A stretch of DNA of 34,903 nt from Hyphomicrobiales bacterium (GCA_021775835.1 JAJFHC010000082.1:1-34903); one strand, 5' to 3'. Shown: positions 7,873 through 15,943, counted from the stretch's first letter. Numbers and translations: made by a program. The notes: generated from the letters alone by a model not told the origin.

Positions 7873-8618
7873 TTCCAAACTCCAGCATCTAAAAGCAGGC
7901 CAATACCAGTCCCGGCGAGGATTGCCATGACTATACGACGAAACAGGGTTTCATTGATACGTTTCGCAAGAACCTTGCCGGAGGTTATGCCGGCAATAGT
8001 GGCAGGCAGAAGCAGGAGCGAGTTCCACCATGCTTCCGCGTTGACGCCTTCCAGGGACGACTGGACGGCAAGGACGACAGGGTAGGAGAACAGGAACAGA
8101 GCGAGGATCGTCGCCCGCACCACATCCTTCGGATAATTCGCGTAGGCAAGCCAGGCGGCGGGAACCGGTCCGGGCATCGCCAGACAGGCACTCATGATAC
8201 CGGAAAGGATGCCGGCAGACACGCCCTGCGCCTGGCCAGTGTCCGGCGGGCCGGTTTGGATATTTTTCGGCAGGAAGCCCGAAAGCGGAATCAGCATGGC
8301 AAGCACCACGATGCCTGCGAGCAGTTTGATGGCGGCGATATCGAACGTCAGATAGATGTACAGCCCGGCCGGAATGCCGACACAGGAACCGATGCAGACG
8401 CGTTTGAGGAACGGCACATCGACCTGGTGCCGCAATGACGGCACAAGCAGGATGGCGATGGCGAGGCTCAACGCCGCGGACATCTGAATGGCTGCCGTAC
8501 TGCCAATTACAAGCAGAAAAACCGGGCCTGCCAGCAGACCGAATCCTATGCCGATTGCCGCTTGGATGAGGGCTGCGGCAAACACGACAACATTGAGGAT
8601 GATGAGGTCAGGGGACAC
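7869..8618 (-). CDS. TauE/SafE (TSUP) family membrane permease
   Basis: Inner-membrane permease of the TSUP family, whose members export sulfite, sulfoacetate and other sulfur-containing or organic anions. It has 249 residues with about eight hydrophobic spans in two repeated halves. The first half opens with FAAALIQAAIGIGFGLLAGP, the family's Gly-rich helix, and the second with SAGILSGIMSACLAMPGP. The start is a GTG at 8618 with a poor ribosome site. Its last four bases overlap the ATG of the PLP enzyme, so the two are probably translated together. A role in exporting a sulfur product of that enzyme is inference from context. Confidence 0.85.
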   Translation of the reverse strand: MSPDLIILNVVVFAAALIQAAIGIGFGLLAGPVFLLVIGSTAAIQMSAALSLAIAILLVPSLRHQVDVPFLKRVCIGSCVGIPAGLYIYLTFDIAAIKLLAGIVVLAMLIPLSGFLPKNIQTGPPDTGQAQGVSAGILSGIMSACLAMPGPVPAAWLAYANYPKDVVRATILALFLFSYPVVLAVQSSLEGVNAEAWWNSLLLLPATIAGITSGKVLAKRINETLFRRIVMAILAGTGIGLLLDAGVWK

Positions 8619-8695
8619 GGATGGTTCCGATAGCGAAGACGGGGTACAGAACCTGATAACCTAGATGCGGGGTCTTTTGGAAACTAAATTGCGTG

Positions 8696-9307
8696 TCACA
8701 AAAAGATCGCCGGCCGCCCAATGTCAGCAACATCGTCCTGTTCCACTGGACCGGTGTCGGCATGGCGCAACCCGGCGCGGCGTTCCGGGCCGGCGTAACG
8801 TTCATCGTCGCGGCGGCGCCGGCACGGACCGAAAAAGTCGCCGGGCACCGAGATATAGGGGCGCGGCCTGTCGACCACGTCCAGAAGACGCTGCATCAGA
8901 TCAATCGGTCGCATGGGTTTCGCAACGAATCCGTCGACCCCTATATCGATCGCCTTCTTGACCACTGACATGTTGGCGTGGGCCGTCAGCAATATGATTG
9001 GTACACGGGCATTCGGTGAATCGATATCGGCCCGTATGAAACGGGTGAATTCAAAACCATCCAGCAGCGGCATGTTCAGGTCCGCCACGATCACATCGAA
9101 CGATTGCACCTTCAGACGCTCCATCGCGTCCGCGGCATCGGTTGTCTTGACGACGGTGCGGACGCCGAAACCTCGGAGAACCTGTCCGACGATCTCCAGG
9201 AAATGGCGGCTGTCGTCAACCAGCAAAATCTGCAGATGTTCAAAATCCGTGTTTTGCATGGCGGTTACAGGCGCATTGTCCGGTTGACTGGTCTGAGTAC
9301 GGACCAT
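8696..9307 (-). CDS. Single-domain response regulator (REC) with Arg-rich tail
   Basis: Two-component receiver protein without a recognised output domain. Numbered from the ATG at 9307 (203 residues), the receiver spans about 26-145. It has the acidic pair Asp31-Asp32, phospho-acceptor Asp76 in ADLNMPLLDG, switch Thr108 in LLTAH, and Lys130 in VAKPM. The last 55 residues are not a DNA-binding or enzymatic domain. They are short, charged and Arg-rich (GPCRRRRDDERYAGPERR), a tail I associate with receiver proteins of alphaproteobacteria, without known function. A later ATG at 9259 and a TTG at 9358 are alternative starts; none has a strong ribosome site. No histidine kinase is adjacent. Confidence 0.85.
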   Translation of the reverse strand: MVRTQTSQPDNAPVTAMQNTDFEHLQILLVDDSRHFLEIVGQVLRGFGVRTVVKTTDAADAMERLKVQSFDVIVADLNMPLLDGFEFTRFIRADIDSPNARVPIILLTAHANMSVVKKAIDIGVDGFVAKPMRPIDLMQRLLDVVDRPRPYISVPGDFFGPCRRRRDDERYAGPERRAGLRHADTGPVEQDDVADIGRPAIFL

Positions 9308-9373
9308 ACCACCATGGCGTGAAACACCCGCTAAACCGGTCTCTAAAATTTGGATCAAATTTGAATGAGTCTG

Positions 9374-9808
9374 TTAAGACTTCGCTGCCTGATACTCGTG
9401 CGACATGTTTTTGAGGCATGACACGGCCTCGTGCGCCCTGTCTTCAGGGACGAACAGGTGGTCATGATAGAAGCCGGCGACCGGGTTGACGCCCATGCCC
9501 AGTTGCGCGAGGCGTTCGGAAACCGCCACCAGGAACCCGACGGCTTCAAGCGCTGAGTGTACGTTCAGCGTAATCATCCGGCAGGGAAACGAATGGTCGA
9601 TATTGTGGCGAACCGCCTTGTCATGCTCCAGGATCACTGTCGTGCCTTCGGCTTCGACAAAAATCATCCTGGGGGTGAGGTGATGCGGTGGTTCTGTGCC
9701 GGGAGCCAAGGTGGCGAACACGAAGGTCGCATCGTGAAGCACGGGATTCATTTCGGCAATCAACCGATCGAGTTCGGAAAGACCGTTCATGGAAAGGAAC
9801 CGTTTCAT
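9374..9808 (-). CDS. ACT-domain protein (DUF2241/ACT_3 type)
   Basis: Cytoplasmic protein of about 144 residues made of two ACT-like halves. The N-terminal half has VFATLAPGTEPP followed by PRMIFVEAEGTTVIL. The C-terminal half has CRMITLNVHSALEAVGFLVAVSERLAQLGMGVN and then GFYHDHLFVP. This is the pattern of the ACT_3/ACT_7 family, thought to bind amino acids and with no defined enzyme partner. The start is uncertain: ATGs at 9808 and 9790 both lack a clear ribosome site, and 9790 fits the usual family N-terminus better. It lies upstream of the response regulator on the same strand with a gap of about 65 bases. Confidence 0.8.
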   Translation of the reverse strand: MKRFLSMNGLSELDRLIAEMNPVLHDATFVFATLAPGTEPPHHLTPRMIFVEAEGTTVILEHDKAVRHNIDHSFPCRMITLNVHSALEAVGFLVAVSERLAQLGMGVNPVAGFYHDHLFVPEDRAHEAVSCLKNMSHEYQAAKS

Positions 9809-9939
9809 TGGGGACAAGGATTGTTCACCGATCCTATATCAGGAACGATCCGATCTCCTCAACACGCACGTGAACAGGTGAAGGGTTTGCCGCAGGCGTT
9901 GGCCTGTCAACCGGCAACCCGTAACACAGATCCTAGACC

Positions 9940-10938
9940 CTAGTTGATCTTGATCTTTCCCATCCGGATCAGGATCTGTCGGTGGACGTCCTGTTCCTTG
10001 GCCCAGTAGTCCTGGAGTTCACTGTCGGTGATGAACCGGCCTCTCAGGCTTTTCTGGTTCATGTAGTCCTGCCATTCCTTGGACTCATAGACTTCGCGGA
10101 AAAGGTCACGGTAGAACACTGCGGCGTCAGGGCCGATGCCCGGCGGCGCGACAATGCTCCGCTGCATGAAGTAGGTCATGTTCTGACCTTTTTCTGAGAA
10201 CGTGGGCACGTCCTTGAACATTTCGAGGCGTTCCGGGGTAAACGCCGCCAGTGGTTCTGTTACGCCCTCCAGATAATATTTTTCCTGTTCCGCCGGGTTG
10301 TTGACCGTGGACTGCGCCTTTTCCTGGGCGAGTTCCTTGGCCACCCGGCCACCGCCCTTGAAGGCCTTGTATTTCATTTTCAGGCCGTAGGCGTCGTTGA
10401 GGAAATCAGTAAGCAGGTTGTCTTCAGACGCGGTGCCGGTTCCAGCCATAGTCCAGCGACTCCCCATCTTCGCGGCAGCCTTGACAAAATCCTCAAGCGA
10501 CTTGATGCCGGATTTCTTGTGCACCCACAAAAGGAACGTGTCTTCGGCCATGCGGGCCACGGGCGTGTACTTCGCAATGTCGATCTTGAGGTCCGGGCGC
10601 CTTAGCGGGGTTGTGTAGAAGCTGTTGAGGGTGACCATGATCACATGCGGGTTGCCGCGGTTTTTCTTGAGGTAGGACAGGGCGTCCGCGCCGGAGTTGC
10701 CCGGCTTGTTCACCGCGTTGAAGGGAACCGGTGAGAGTTCTTCGGATTCGATGATGCGCGAGAACAGGCGCGCCATCTTGTCCGCCCCGCCGCCCTTGCC
10801 GGCCATGACCACAAGCTCGACCGGCTGTTGCGGGTACCATTCCGCAAAAGCCTTCGAGCCGGACAGGGCTGAAACAAACATCAGACCGGACAGGATTGCC
10901 GGCCCGATTAAACGGCAGCGAATGAAACTGGACATCAT
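9940..10938 (-). CDS. TctC/Bug-family periplasmic solute-binding protein, orphan
   Basis: Extracytoplasmic binding protein of tripartite tricarboxylate (TTT) transporters; the family binds carboxylates and related compounds. It has 332 residues: a signal peptide (1-32, cleavage at KAFA-EW), then YPQQPVELVVMAGKGGGADKMAR, a phosphate-like Gly-rich start of the first lobe. Later blocks are NKPGNSGADALSYL and, in the second lobe, MAGTGTASEDN and APPGIGPDAAVFYRDLF. AAGGGA lies just before two consecutive ATGs (10938, 10935), and the second has the better spacing. The membrane subunits TctA and TctB are absent from this window. It follows the TAXI binding protein after 63 bases, with a strong hairpin in between. 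Confidence 0.88.
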   Translation of the reverse strand: MMSSFIRCRLIGPAILSGLMFVSALSGSKAFAEWYPQQPVELVVMAGKGGGADKMARLFSRIIESEELSPVPFNAVNKPGNSGADALSYLKKNRGNPHVIMVTLNSFYTTPLRRPDLKIDIAKYTPVARMAEDTFLLWVHKKSGIKSLEDFVKAAAKMGSRWTMAGTGTASEDNLLTDFLNDAYGLKMKYKAFKGGGRVAKELAQEKAQSTVNNPAEQEKYYLEGVTEPLAAFTPERLEMFKDVPTFSEKGQNMTYFMQRSIVAPPGIGPDAAVFYRDLFREVYESKEWQDYMNQKSLRGRFITDSELQDYWAKEQDVHRQILIRMGKIKIN

Positions 10939-10960
10939 GTCTTCCCTTGAGTTCGAGGCA

Positions 10961-10988
10961 CCGGACCCCGCGCAATGTCGGGGTCCGG
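10961..10988 (-). other. Intercistronic hairpin between the TAXI and TctC genes
   Basis: Perfect 10-bp inverted repeat, CCGGACCCCG (10961-10970) and CGGGGTCCGG (10979-10988), with an 8-base loop, placed in the 63-base gap between two same-strand genes. No T-run follows on the minus strand, so it is not a classical terminator. It could stabilise the upstream mRNA or be an intergenic palindromic repeat. Confidence 0.7.
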
Positions 10989-11001
10989 CGTTCGGGTGGC
11001 T

Positions 11002-12141
11002 TTATTGTTGCGGATTCTTCTTCAGCCAGCGCTGGAAGTCCTGGAACAGGTTCTCTGCCTGCTGTGGTGTGATCGTGCCGGCGGCCGGAACCACGTTGAC
11101 TTCCGTAAAGTACCGCTGGAACGCGACACGAAGGGCCGGTTCCGGACAGTCGTGTCCGCGCCCGATCGCCGCCGACGCAAGCACCGTGTCAACTGCCTGA
11201 ACCCGATTCCATCCGGGAATGTGCGCCGCCAGGTTCACTTCAGACCACTTGGGGTGAAACGGTTTCTCCTGGAGTTTTGGGAACTTCTTGTAGAAGGCTT
11301 CGATGAAACGGGCGACATTCTGGTAACGGCTGGTGTCGGTTTTCCAGTTGAAAGCCATCAGGGCATTGCCGACTGCAAGAGTCGATACGCTTTTGCCCTT
11401 GGGGATAAGGTTGGGATAATCCTCACTGGTCAGTGTCGTCGGCAGGTAGGTGCTCTGGACGGCATTGCTCAACGGTACGGGAATGAACCTCAGTTTGTCG
11501 GCAGGTCGGACCCGCTTGAACAGGTTGAGCGGCTTGCCTTCCACATAGATCATGGCGTCGATCTTGCCGGCTTTGAGCATTTCCAGAGCCGTGTCCGGTT
11601 CCTGAAAGATCGGTTTGATCGGCACGCCGAGACTGTTGAGAAGCAGGGACGAGGTTACATAACTGCCATCGGTCTGTGGGCCGATGCTGACCTTGCGGCC
11701 GGCGAGCTGTTTCAGCGACTTGAATTTCGACCGGGCGAGGATGTGAACTTCTTCATTGAAGAGTTTCGCAATGTAGCGCACCCGGCGTTCGATGCCACCG
11801 TGCACCCGTTGCTTTTTCATATAGTCGAGAACGTCGGTCTGAACGATGGCAAGATCGACGCCCTTCAGATAGAGCATGTCGGCAACATTCTGCAGCGAAC
11901 CTTCGCCCATCACCGAAAGCAGGCGCAGGCCCTCGCTATCGTCCACCAGAGACGACAATTCCGATGCCACCTGAAATGCCGTCGAGTGTATGCCTCCGGA
12001 GACGATTCTGACGACGCCAGTATTGGCCTGTTTTCTCTGTTTCCAGGTCGACGACTTCCCGCCGGACGATTGCGCTGTGGCTTGTTGAATTGGTGTGATC
12101 AGGCAGGCGAGCAACACTGCCGCCACAGCAAGATATTTCAT
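11002..12141 (-). CDS. TAXI-family TRAP transporter solute-binding protein, orphan
   Basis: Periplasmic binding protein of the TAXI (TRAP-associated extracytoplasmic immunogenic) group. It has 379 residues with a signal peptide (1-25, cleavage near ATAQS). Diagnostic blocks are VRIVSGGIHSTAFQVASEL, VDLAIVQTDVLDY, AKLFNEEVHILAR and GRKVSIGPQTDGSYVTS, then IDAMIYVEGKPLNLF in the second lobe. The start at 12141 has GAGGG upstream and begins the signal peptide; longer in-frame forms only add low-quality sequence. TAXI proteins normally work with a large fused TRAP membrane subunit, which is not encoded here. It is probably co-transcribed with the TctC protein downstream. Ligand unknown; the family includes glutamate/glutamine-type and dicarboxylate binders. 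Confidence 0.87.
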   Translation of the reverse strand: MKYLAVAAVLLACLITPIQQATAQSSGGKSSTWKQRKQANTGVVRIVSGGIHSTAFQVASELSSLVDDSEGLRLLSVMGEGSLQNVADMLYLKGVDLAIVQTDVLDYMKKQRVHGGIERRVRYIAKLFNEEVHILARSKFKSLKQLAGRKVSIGPQTDGSYVTSSLLLNSLGVPIKPIFQEPDTALEMLKAGKIDAMIYVEGKPLNLFKRVRPADKLRFIPVPLSNAVQSTYLPTTLTSEDYPNLIPKGKSVSTLAVGNALMAFNWKTDTSRYQNVARFIEAFYKKFPKLQEKPFHPKWSEVNLAAHIPGWNRVQAVDTVLASAAIGRGHDCPEPALRVAFQRYFTEVNVVPAAGTITPQQAENLFQDFQRWLKKNPQQ

Positions 12142-12381
12142 GACAAGTTTCCCTCTAAGACACTGGACCGGGGTGAGAGTTGACGGCTTCAACCAGACTT
12201 CATGAAACCCGATCGCTTCCAAGCGTGCGAGGATTCCGAAACGTTTAAGCGCGGTCAGCCCGCCGGAATTCCCACAGCACTTTGAGATCAAATTGATGTG
12301 GCGTATTTTGGGCTAGTTAGCGGCGGTTATGTGGGCAAACTTTGGCGGGGCACGTCGACGGCACGTCCAGGGACCGTGGAT

Positions 12382-12732
12382 TTATGGCTTGTTTCTCACC
12401 TCGACGTGCTGCAGCCGGCCCTCGTGGACGATGACATATTCCAGTCCCGAAAATTCAACGTCATCCCCGTCGGAGGTTGTGCCCGTCATGACAAAATCGA
12501 ACAGCACGATACCGGGGCGGACCTCCTCAGCGGAATTGATGTGCCAGTGGAGAGACCGGAAGCCCGAGTGGAACGTCCGCTGCATGGCGATAATATTCTC
12601 GGCGCCCAGATAGAGACCGGTGTTGATCGAACTGTAGGTGCTGGAGGCTGTGAACAGCCGTTCAATCTCGTCGAGCCGTCCTTCGTTGGAAAGGTCGAAG
12701 TAATGCTGGGCAAGCGTGAGAGCGTCGGTCAT
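12382..12732 (-). CDS. SnoaL/NTF2-like fold protein
   Basis: Small cytoplasmic protein of 116 residues with the NTF2/SnoaL cone fold pattern: an N-terminal helix pair (ALTLAQHYFDLSNEGRLDEIERLF), a strand with YSS, the helix-strand segment NIIAMQRTFHSGFRSLHWHINS, and two C-terminal strands (VLFDFVMTGT, LEYVIVHEGRLQHVEV). GGGGAG lies five bases before the chosen ATG. The fold hosts many unrelated activities, so function cannot be named. It stands 240 bases upstream of the TAXI gene on the same strand. Confidence 0.75.
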   Translation of the reverse strand: MTDALTLAQHYFDLSNEGRLDEIERLFTASSTYSSINTGLYLGAENIIAMQRTFHSGFRSLHWHINSAEEVRPGIVLFDFVMTGTTSDGDDVEFSGLEYVIVHEGRLQHVEVRNKP

Positions 12733-12963
12733 TTCGACTCCCCGTTGGGTGCATGAACATCCTGTGCACGGGAAAATATAGGAGTCAGCCAATCCTTCGC
12801 GCCAGTAAAATGTCTTCGATTCAGGCTATGGCCGCGAACATTCATCGTTTCCCGTGCGCGATGTGGCACGCCAGTGCTGCTTCGCAGAGCCGGGATCGCC
12901 GAATAACCACACGCCTGAGTTTGGAACGCCCCCGGCTCAAACCTCGGGTGTTCGGGAAACGAC

Positions 12964-12998
12964 CCGGCCGCTTCGCGCCTCGAAGCATGAACGGCCGG
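12964..12998 (-). other. Two-part hairpin downstream of tRNA-Val
   Basis: Outer arms CCGGCC (12964-12969) and GGCCGG (12993-12998) enclose an inner stem GCTTCG / CGAAGC (12970-12975 / 12981-12986) with loop CGCCT and a 6-base bulge. It lies 28 bases beyond the 3' end of the tRNA. A weak GTTT follows on the minus strand, so it may act in 3' processing or termination. Confidence 0.35.
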
Positions 12999-13025
12999 AA
13001 TTGTGACAGAGAAGGGATAAGGAAG

Positions 13026-13100
13026 TGGTGGGCGATACTGGGATTGAACCAGTGACCTCTCCGGTGTGAACGGAACGCTCTCCCGCTGAGCTAATCGCCC
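13026..13100 (-). tRNA. tRNA-Val (anticodon CAC)
   Basis: The 75-base minus-strand sequence folds as a complete cloverleaf: acceptor GGGCGAT/ATCGCCC, D-arm GCTC...GAGC, anticodon stem TTCCG/CGGAG with loop TTCACAC (anticodon CAC, reads GUG), T-arm ACTGG-TTCAATC-CCAGT, discriminator A and an encoded CCA (13028-13026). No integrase or duplicated tRNA end is visible nearby, so it shows no sign of being an occupied integration site. Confidence 0.97.
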
Positions 13101-13149
13101 TAAACTAGAGTGTTTCGCGCCGACGGCGGGGTGTCGGGCGCACGGCGCC

Positions 13150-13179
13150 GATATAATGGCCCAATTCCTGTGAAGTCAA
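13150..13179 (-). promoter_or_regulatory. Predicted sigma70 promoter of tRNA-Val
   Basis: On the minus strand TTGACT (13179-13174) and TATATC (13155-13150) are separated by 18 bases and end 49 bases before the tRNA. The -35 matches at five of six positions and the -10 at four. A tRNA gene facing divergently from the MFS gene needs a promoter here. Confidence 0.45.
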
Positions 13180-13247
13180 GCACTGTGCCGGGCGGGCGGT
13201 GGTTTGTTCTTGCCCGGCCCGGCTGAATTGGGCACAAGCGTCGCTCC

Positions 13248-14462
13248 ATGGTTGTTTCTTCCCCGCTTCCTCCTAAGACCGCGTGGCCGCGCCTCATTGT
13301 GCTGTTCGCCGCAGGTGTTGCCGTGGCCTTCCAGATTGGCAAGGTGCCAGGTGCATTGCCGGTGCTGACGACGGAGTTCGGACTGAGTCTGTTTCTGGCC
13401 GGCTGGGTGGTTTCGATCTTCAATGCGATCTCGGCCGGCGGCGGCGCCCTGTTCGGGGCCACGGCTGACCGGTTCGGGCAGCGCCGCGTCGCCCTGTCCG
13501 GCATGACCCTGTGTGCCGTATCGGGGATTGCCGGGGCCTTCTCCACAAGTCAGGAAGCGCTGCTCGCCAGCCGTGCCCTGGAAGGCGTCGGGTTCCTGCT
13601 GACCGTCGTGTCTATCCCGCCATTGCTTCTGGCCCAGACTGCCGCCCACGACCGTGCAAAGGTCATGGGCCTGTGGGGCGCTTATATGCCCGTCGGTATG
13701 GCGACCCTGCTGTTTGCGTCAGGTCCACTCCTGGAGATCATGGACTGGCGCAGCCTGTGGCTTCTGACGTCCGGGCTGATTTTGGCGGTGGCCGTCGTTG
13801 TCGGCGTTATGGTGCCGCGCCATACGGTCGAAAAGAATCCCGGACAGCGCCTGTCCTTTGCGGATATGCGCAGGCTTGTCACCACACCGGGGCCCGTCCT
13901 GCTGGCGCTCACCTTTTCTACTTATGCCGCCCAATTTCTGGCGGTAATGTCCTTTCTCCCGCTTCTTCTGGTCGAACTTGAAGGCTTTGATACAGCCGAT
14001 GCCGCCATGCTTGGCGCTGTCGCGGTGGCGGCCAATGCGATCGGCTGCTTCCTGTCGGGTTTTCTGCTGGACCGGGGCCTGACCCGCGCGACCGTGATCA
14101 TTGCCACGAGCCTTGTCATGGCGGCGTCCGGACTGGTGCTTTTTCTCGATATTTTCGGATTTCCCGTGCGGTATGCCAGCGCCTTGCTGCTGTCTGGGGC
14201 CGGCGGCCTGATTCCGGGAACCCTGTTTGCCGGCACACCCGTGCACGCGCCGAGCGAACGCCAGGTCTCCAGTGTCAACGGCATGCTGCTGCAAGGTGCG
14301 GCCCTGGGGCTGCTGCTGGGCCCGCCGGCTGTTGGGTTTATCGTCAGTACGGCCGGCACATGGCAGGCGGCACCGCTGTTTACGGTGCCTGCCGCCGGCG
14401 CAACCATCGCGTTCGCCCTGATGCTCGGCAAGCTTGAACGGGGCCCTCGCGCCGAACCGTAG
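13248..14462 (+). CDS. MFS-family permease
   Basis: Inner-membrane transporter of the major facilitator superfamily, 404 residues, with about 12 spans in two halves. The loop after span 2 reads GATADRFGQRRVAL, the MFS signature (Gly, Asp-Arg-x-Gly-x-Arg-Arg). The central loop lies around residues 185-210, and a second weaker copy (FLLDRGLTRATV) lies at the start of the second half. The family spans sugars, drugs, cyanate, nitrate and organic acids; it resembles the CynX/NarK-like and drug-efflux types loosely. I cannot name the substrate. The start ATG has no strong ribosome site. It converges on the phosphatase gene, with a small 13-bp tandem repeat between them. Confidence 0.88.
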   Translation: MVVSSPLPPKTAWPRLIVLFAAGVAVAFQIGKVPGALPVLTTEFGLSLFLAGWVVSIFNAISAGGGALFGATADRFGQRRVALSGMTLCAVSGIAGAFSTSQEALLASRALEGVGFLLTVVSIPPLLLAQTAAHDRAKVMGLWGAYMPVGMATLLFASGPLLEIMDWRSLWLLTSGLILAVAVVVGVMVPRHTVEKNPGQRLSFADMRRLVTTPGPVLLALTFSTYAAQFLAVMSFLPLLLVELEGFDTADAAMLGAVAVAANAIGCFLSGFLLDRGLTRATVIIATSLVMAASGLVLFLDIFGFPVRYASALLLSGAGGLIPGTLFAGTPVHAPSERQVSSVNGMLLQGAALGLLLGPPAVGFIVSTAGTWQAAPLFTVPAAGATIAFALMLGKLERGPRAEP

Positions 14463-14494
14463 CCCAGGATCAGAGCCCAGGATCAGAGCCCAGG
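14461..14494. repeat. 13-bp tandem repeat between convergent genes
   Basis: The unit agcccaggatcag occurs twice in full (14461-14473, 14474-14486) followed by eight bases of a third copy. It covers the stop codon of the MFS gene and nearly all of the gap to the phosphatase stop. It probably arose by replication slippage. Confidence 0.85.
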
Positions 14495-14497
14495 TTT

Positions 14498-15175
14498 TCA
14501 ACCGAGTGTCACAAAGTCCCCAATCGCGCCCACCAGTTCGTCGAAATGGTCGATCTGGCGGTCAGGATTGTACGTGGCCACCGGTTCCGGCGTGTAGCCG
14601 AAAGTCACCGCAATGGCCGGCACATTCGCGGCCTGTGCCGAGACAATATCCGCCTGGCTGTCGCCAACCATCACAGTGGCCGACAGGTCACCGCCGAGAC
14701 GGCGCATGGTTTCCAGCACGTGTTCGGGATCGGGCTTGCGCACGGCGAGAGTGTCGCCGCCAACGATCGTGGAGAAGTAGGAGCCCATGTCGAGGGTATT
14801 CAGAAGCAACCGTGACATGGATTCAGGCTTGTTGGTGCACACACCCATGGCACAGCCCGCGTCTCGAAGCGTTTCCAGAGCCGTCATGACACCGGGAAAG
14901 GGTCGGCTGGTCTCGGCAATATTGGCTCCGTAGTAAACCAGAAACTCCTCATACATTTCCTCGATCTCCGCCGTCGTCGCCGGTGTGCCGGTTGCTGCCA
15001 TTGCCTTGGTCATGAGCGCCTTGGCACCCTGGCCGACCATGTCCCGGACATGGTTTAGCTCAAGCTGCCGGCGTCCGCGCCGGACCAGCAGTACATTCAT
15101 GGAAGCGGCAAGGTCGGGGGCGGTATCGACCAGAGTACCGTCGAGATCGAACAGGATCGCAGGTGTCAGGGGCAT
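14498..15175 (-). CDS. gph: Phosphoglycolate phosphatase, HAD family
   Basis: Cytoplasmic HAD-superfamily phosphatase that removes phosphate from 2-phosphoglycolate, a toxic product of DNA repair and photorespiration-like reactions. It has 225 residues. Motif I is FDLDGTLVDTAPDL (Asp10 nucleophile, Asp12 acid), the cap domain lies at about 20-85, motif II is GVCTNKP, motif III is the Lys in VRKPDPEHV, and motif IV is MVGDSQADI. The phrase DSQADIVSAQAA and the overall length match Gph rather than other HAD enzymes. Other small phosphate esters remain possible substrates. Confidence 0.88.
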   Translation of the reverse strand: MPLTPAILFDLDGTLVDTAPDLAASMNVLLVRRGRRQLELNHVRDMVGQGAKALMTKAMAATGTPATTAEIEEMYEEFLVYYGANIAETSRPFPGVMTALETLRDAGCAMGVCTNKPESMSRLLLNTLDMGSYFSTIVGGDTLAVRKPDPEHVLETMRRLGGDLSATVMVGDSQADIVSAQAANVPAIAVTFGYTPEPVATYNPDRQIDHFDELVGAIGDFVTLG

Positions 15176-15388
15176 TGAGACTTTACTTTAAGTGGAAGGT
15201 GATTGGAAAACCGGGCACCGAACGCCAGGTGACCAGAATCGATACTTTAAGAGCAGCCCGATTATGATTCAATTTCAAAACCTTATCCTCCTGGGATAAA
15301 GTCTCGTTCTCCCAGAGATCGGATAATCCGGCTGGAGTGGGATCGAGCAAATCTTCGAAGCCGGACAAGGGAACAGGTCCAGAGCCGT

Positions 15389-15913
15389 ATGCAGTCACAA
15401 GCACCCATGACGCTTTTCAGATGCCACATCCGCACACTAAACCGCATGGCCGTGTCTGGCATGGTCGCGGCCATCTCCCTGTTCCAAGCTGACGTCACGG
15501 CAGCAGACGGTACCGCGCATCCACCTGGCGGGTTCTTTGCCGGCGACTACCTCATCATTGGCAAGGCACCTGAAAATGGCGAAGCCTATGAAGGGACGGC
15601 GTCGTTCGTCGAAGCCGGCGAGGGGTTGCGGCTTCACAAGCAGATCAGTGGGCGGACGACGACCTGGACCGGCAACTTTGAAACACCCAGTCCACCGGGC
15701 GAGGGAACTGTTCTCCGGTTCCGTCATACGGATTCGCAGACTATCTCCACCTGCCTATGGACGGTTGATCACGATAATTACCCCAGATTGAGTTGCCTGG
15801 TGTCACAAAGCAGCGATGGGCGGTCCCCGAAAGTACCGGGCTTTGAGTCGTTTTATCCGGTGTCCTCATGGCCGGAGACCGCACGGGATATGTTCACGTT
15901 CCCCGCCCGTTGA
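15389..15913 (+). CDS. Secreted protein of unknown function
   Basis: I do not recognise this family. The 174-residue product has an N-terminal export signal (hydrophobic stretch MAVSGMVAAISLF at about 20-32, likely cleavage near VTAADG) followed by a soluble domain rich in strands: FFAGDYLIIGKAPENGEAYEG, GLRLHKQISGRTTTW and VLRFRHTDSQTISTCLW. Two Cys in the mature part (CLW and SCLV) could form a disulfide. The start is uncertain between 15389 and 15407. It precedes the LysE gene by 30 bases on the same strand, but nothing in the neighbours explains it. Confidence 0.65.
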   Translation: MQSQAPMTLFRCHIRTLNRMAVSGMVAAISLFQADVTAADGTAHPPGGFFAGDYLIIGKAPENGEAYEGTASFVEAGEGLRLHKQISGRTTTWTGNFETPSPPGEGTVLRFRHTDSQTISTCLWTVDHDNYPRLSCLVSQSSDGRSPKVPGFESFYPVSSWPETARDMFTFPAR

Positions 15914-15943
15914 CGGGTTCGGCACAAAGCCATAGACAGGCGC

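Noticed and set aside
5806..8085. Long plus-strand open frames antisense to the HisA-like, PLP and TSUP genes
   Set aside because: Shadow frames of high-GC coding DNA; the minus-strand frames carry complete family motifs.
10975..12183. 402-codon plus-strand open frame opposite the TAXI binding protein
   Set aside because: No recognisable motifs; the opposite strand encodes a signal peptide and all TAXI blocks.
13026..13100. tRNA-Val as an integration site for a genomic island
   Set aside because: No integrase, no direct repeat of the tRNA 3' end and no change in gene character on either side within the window.
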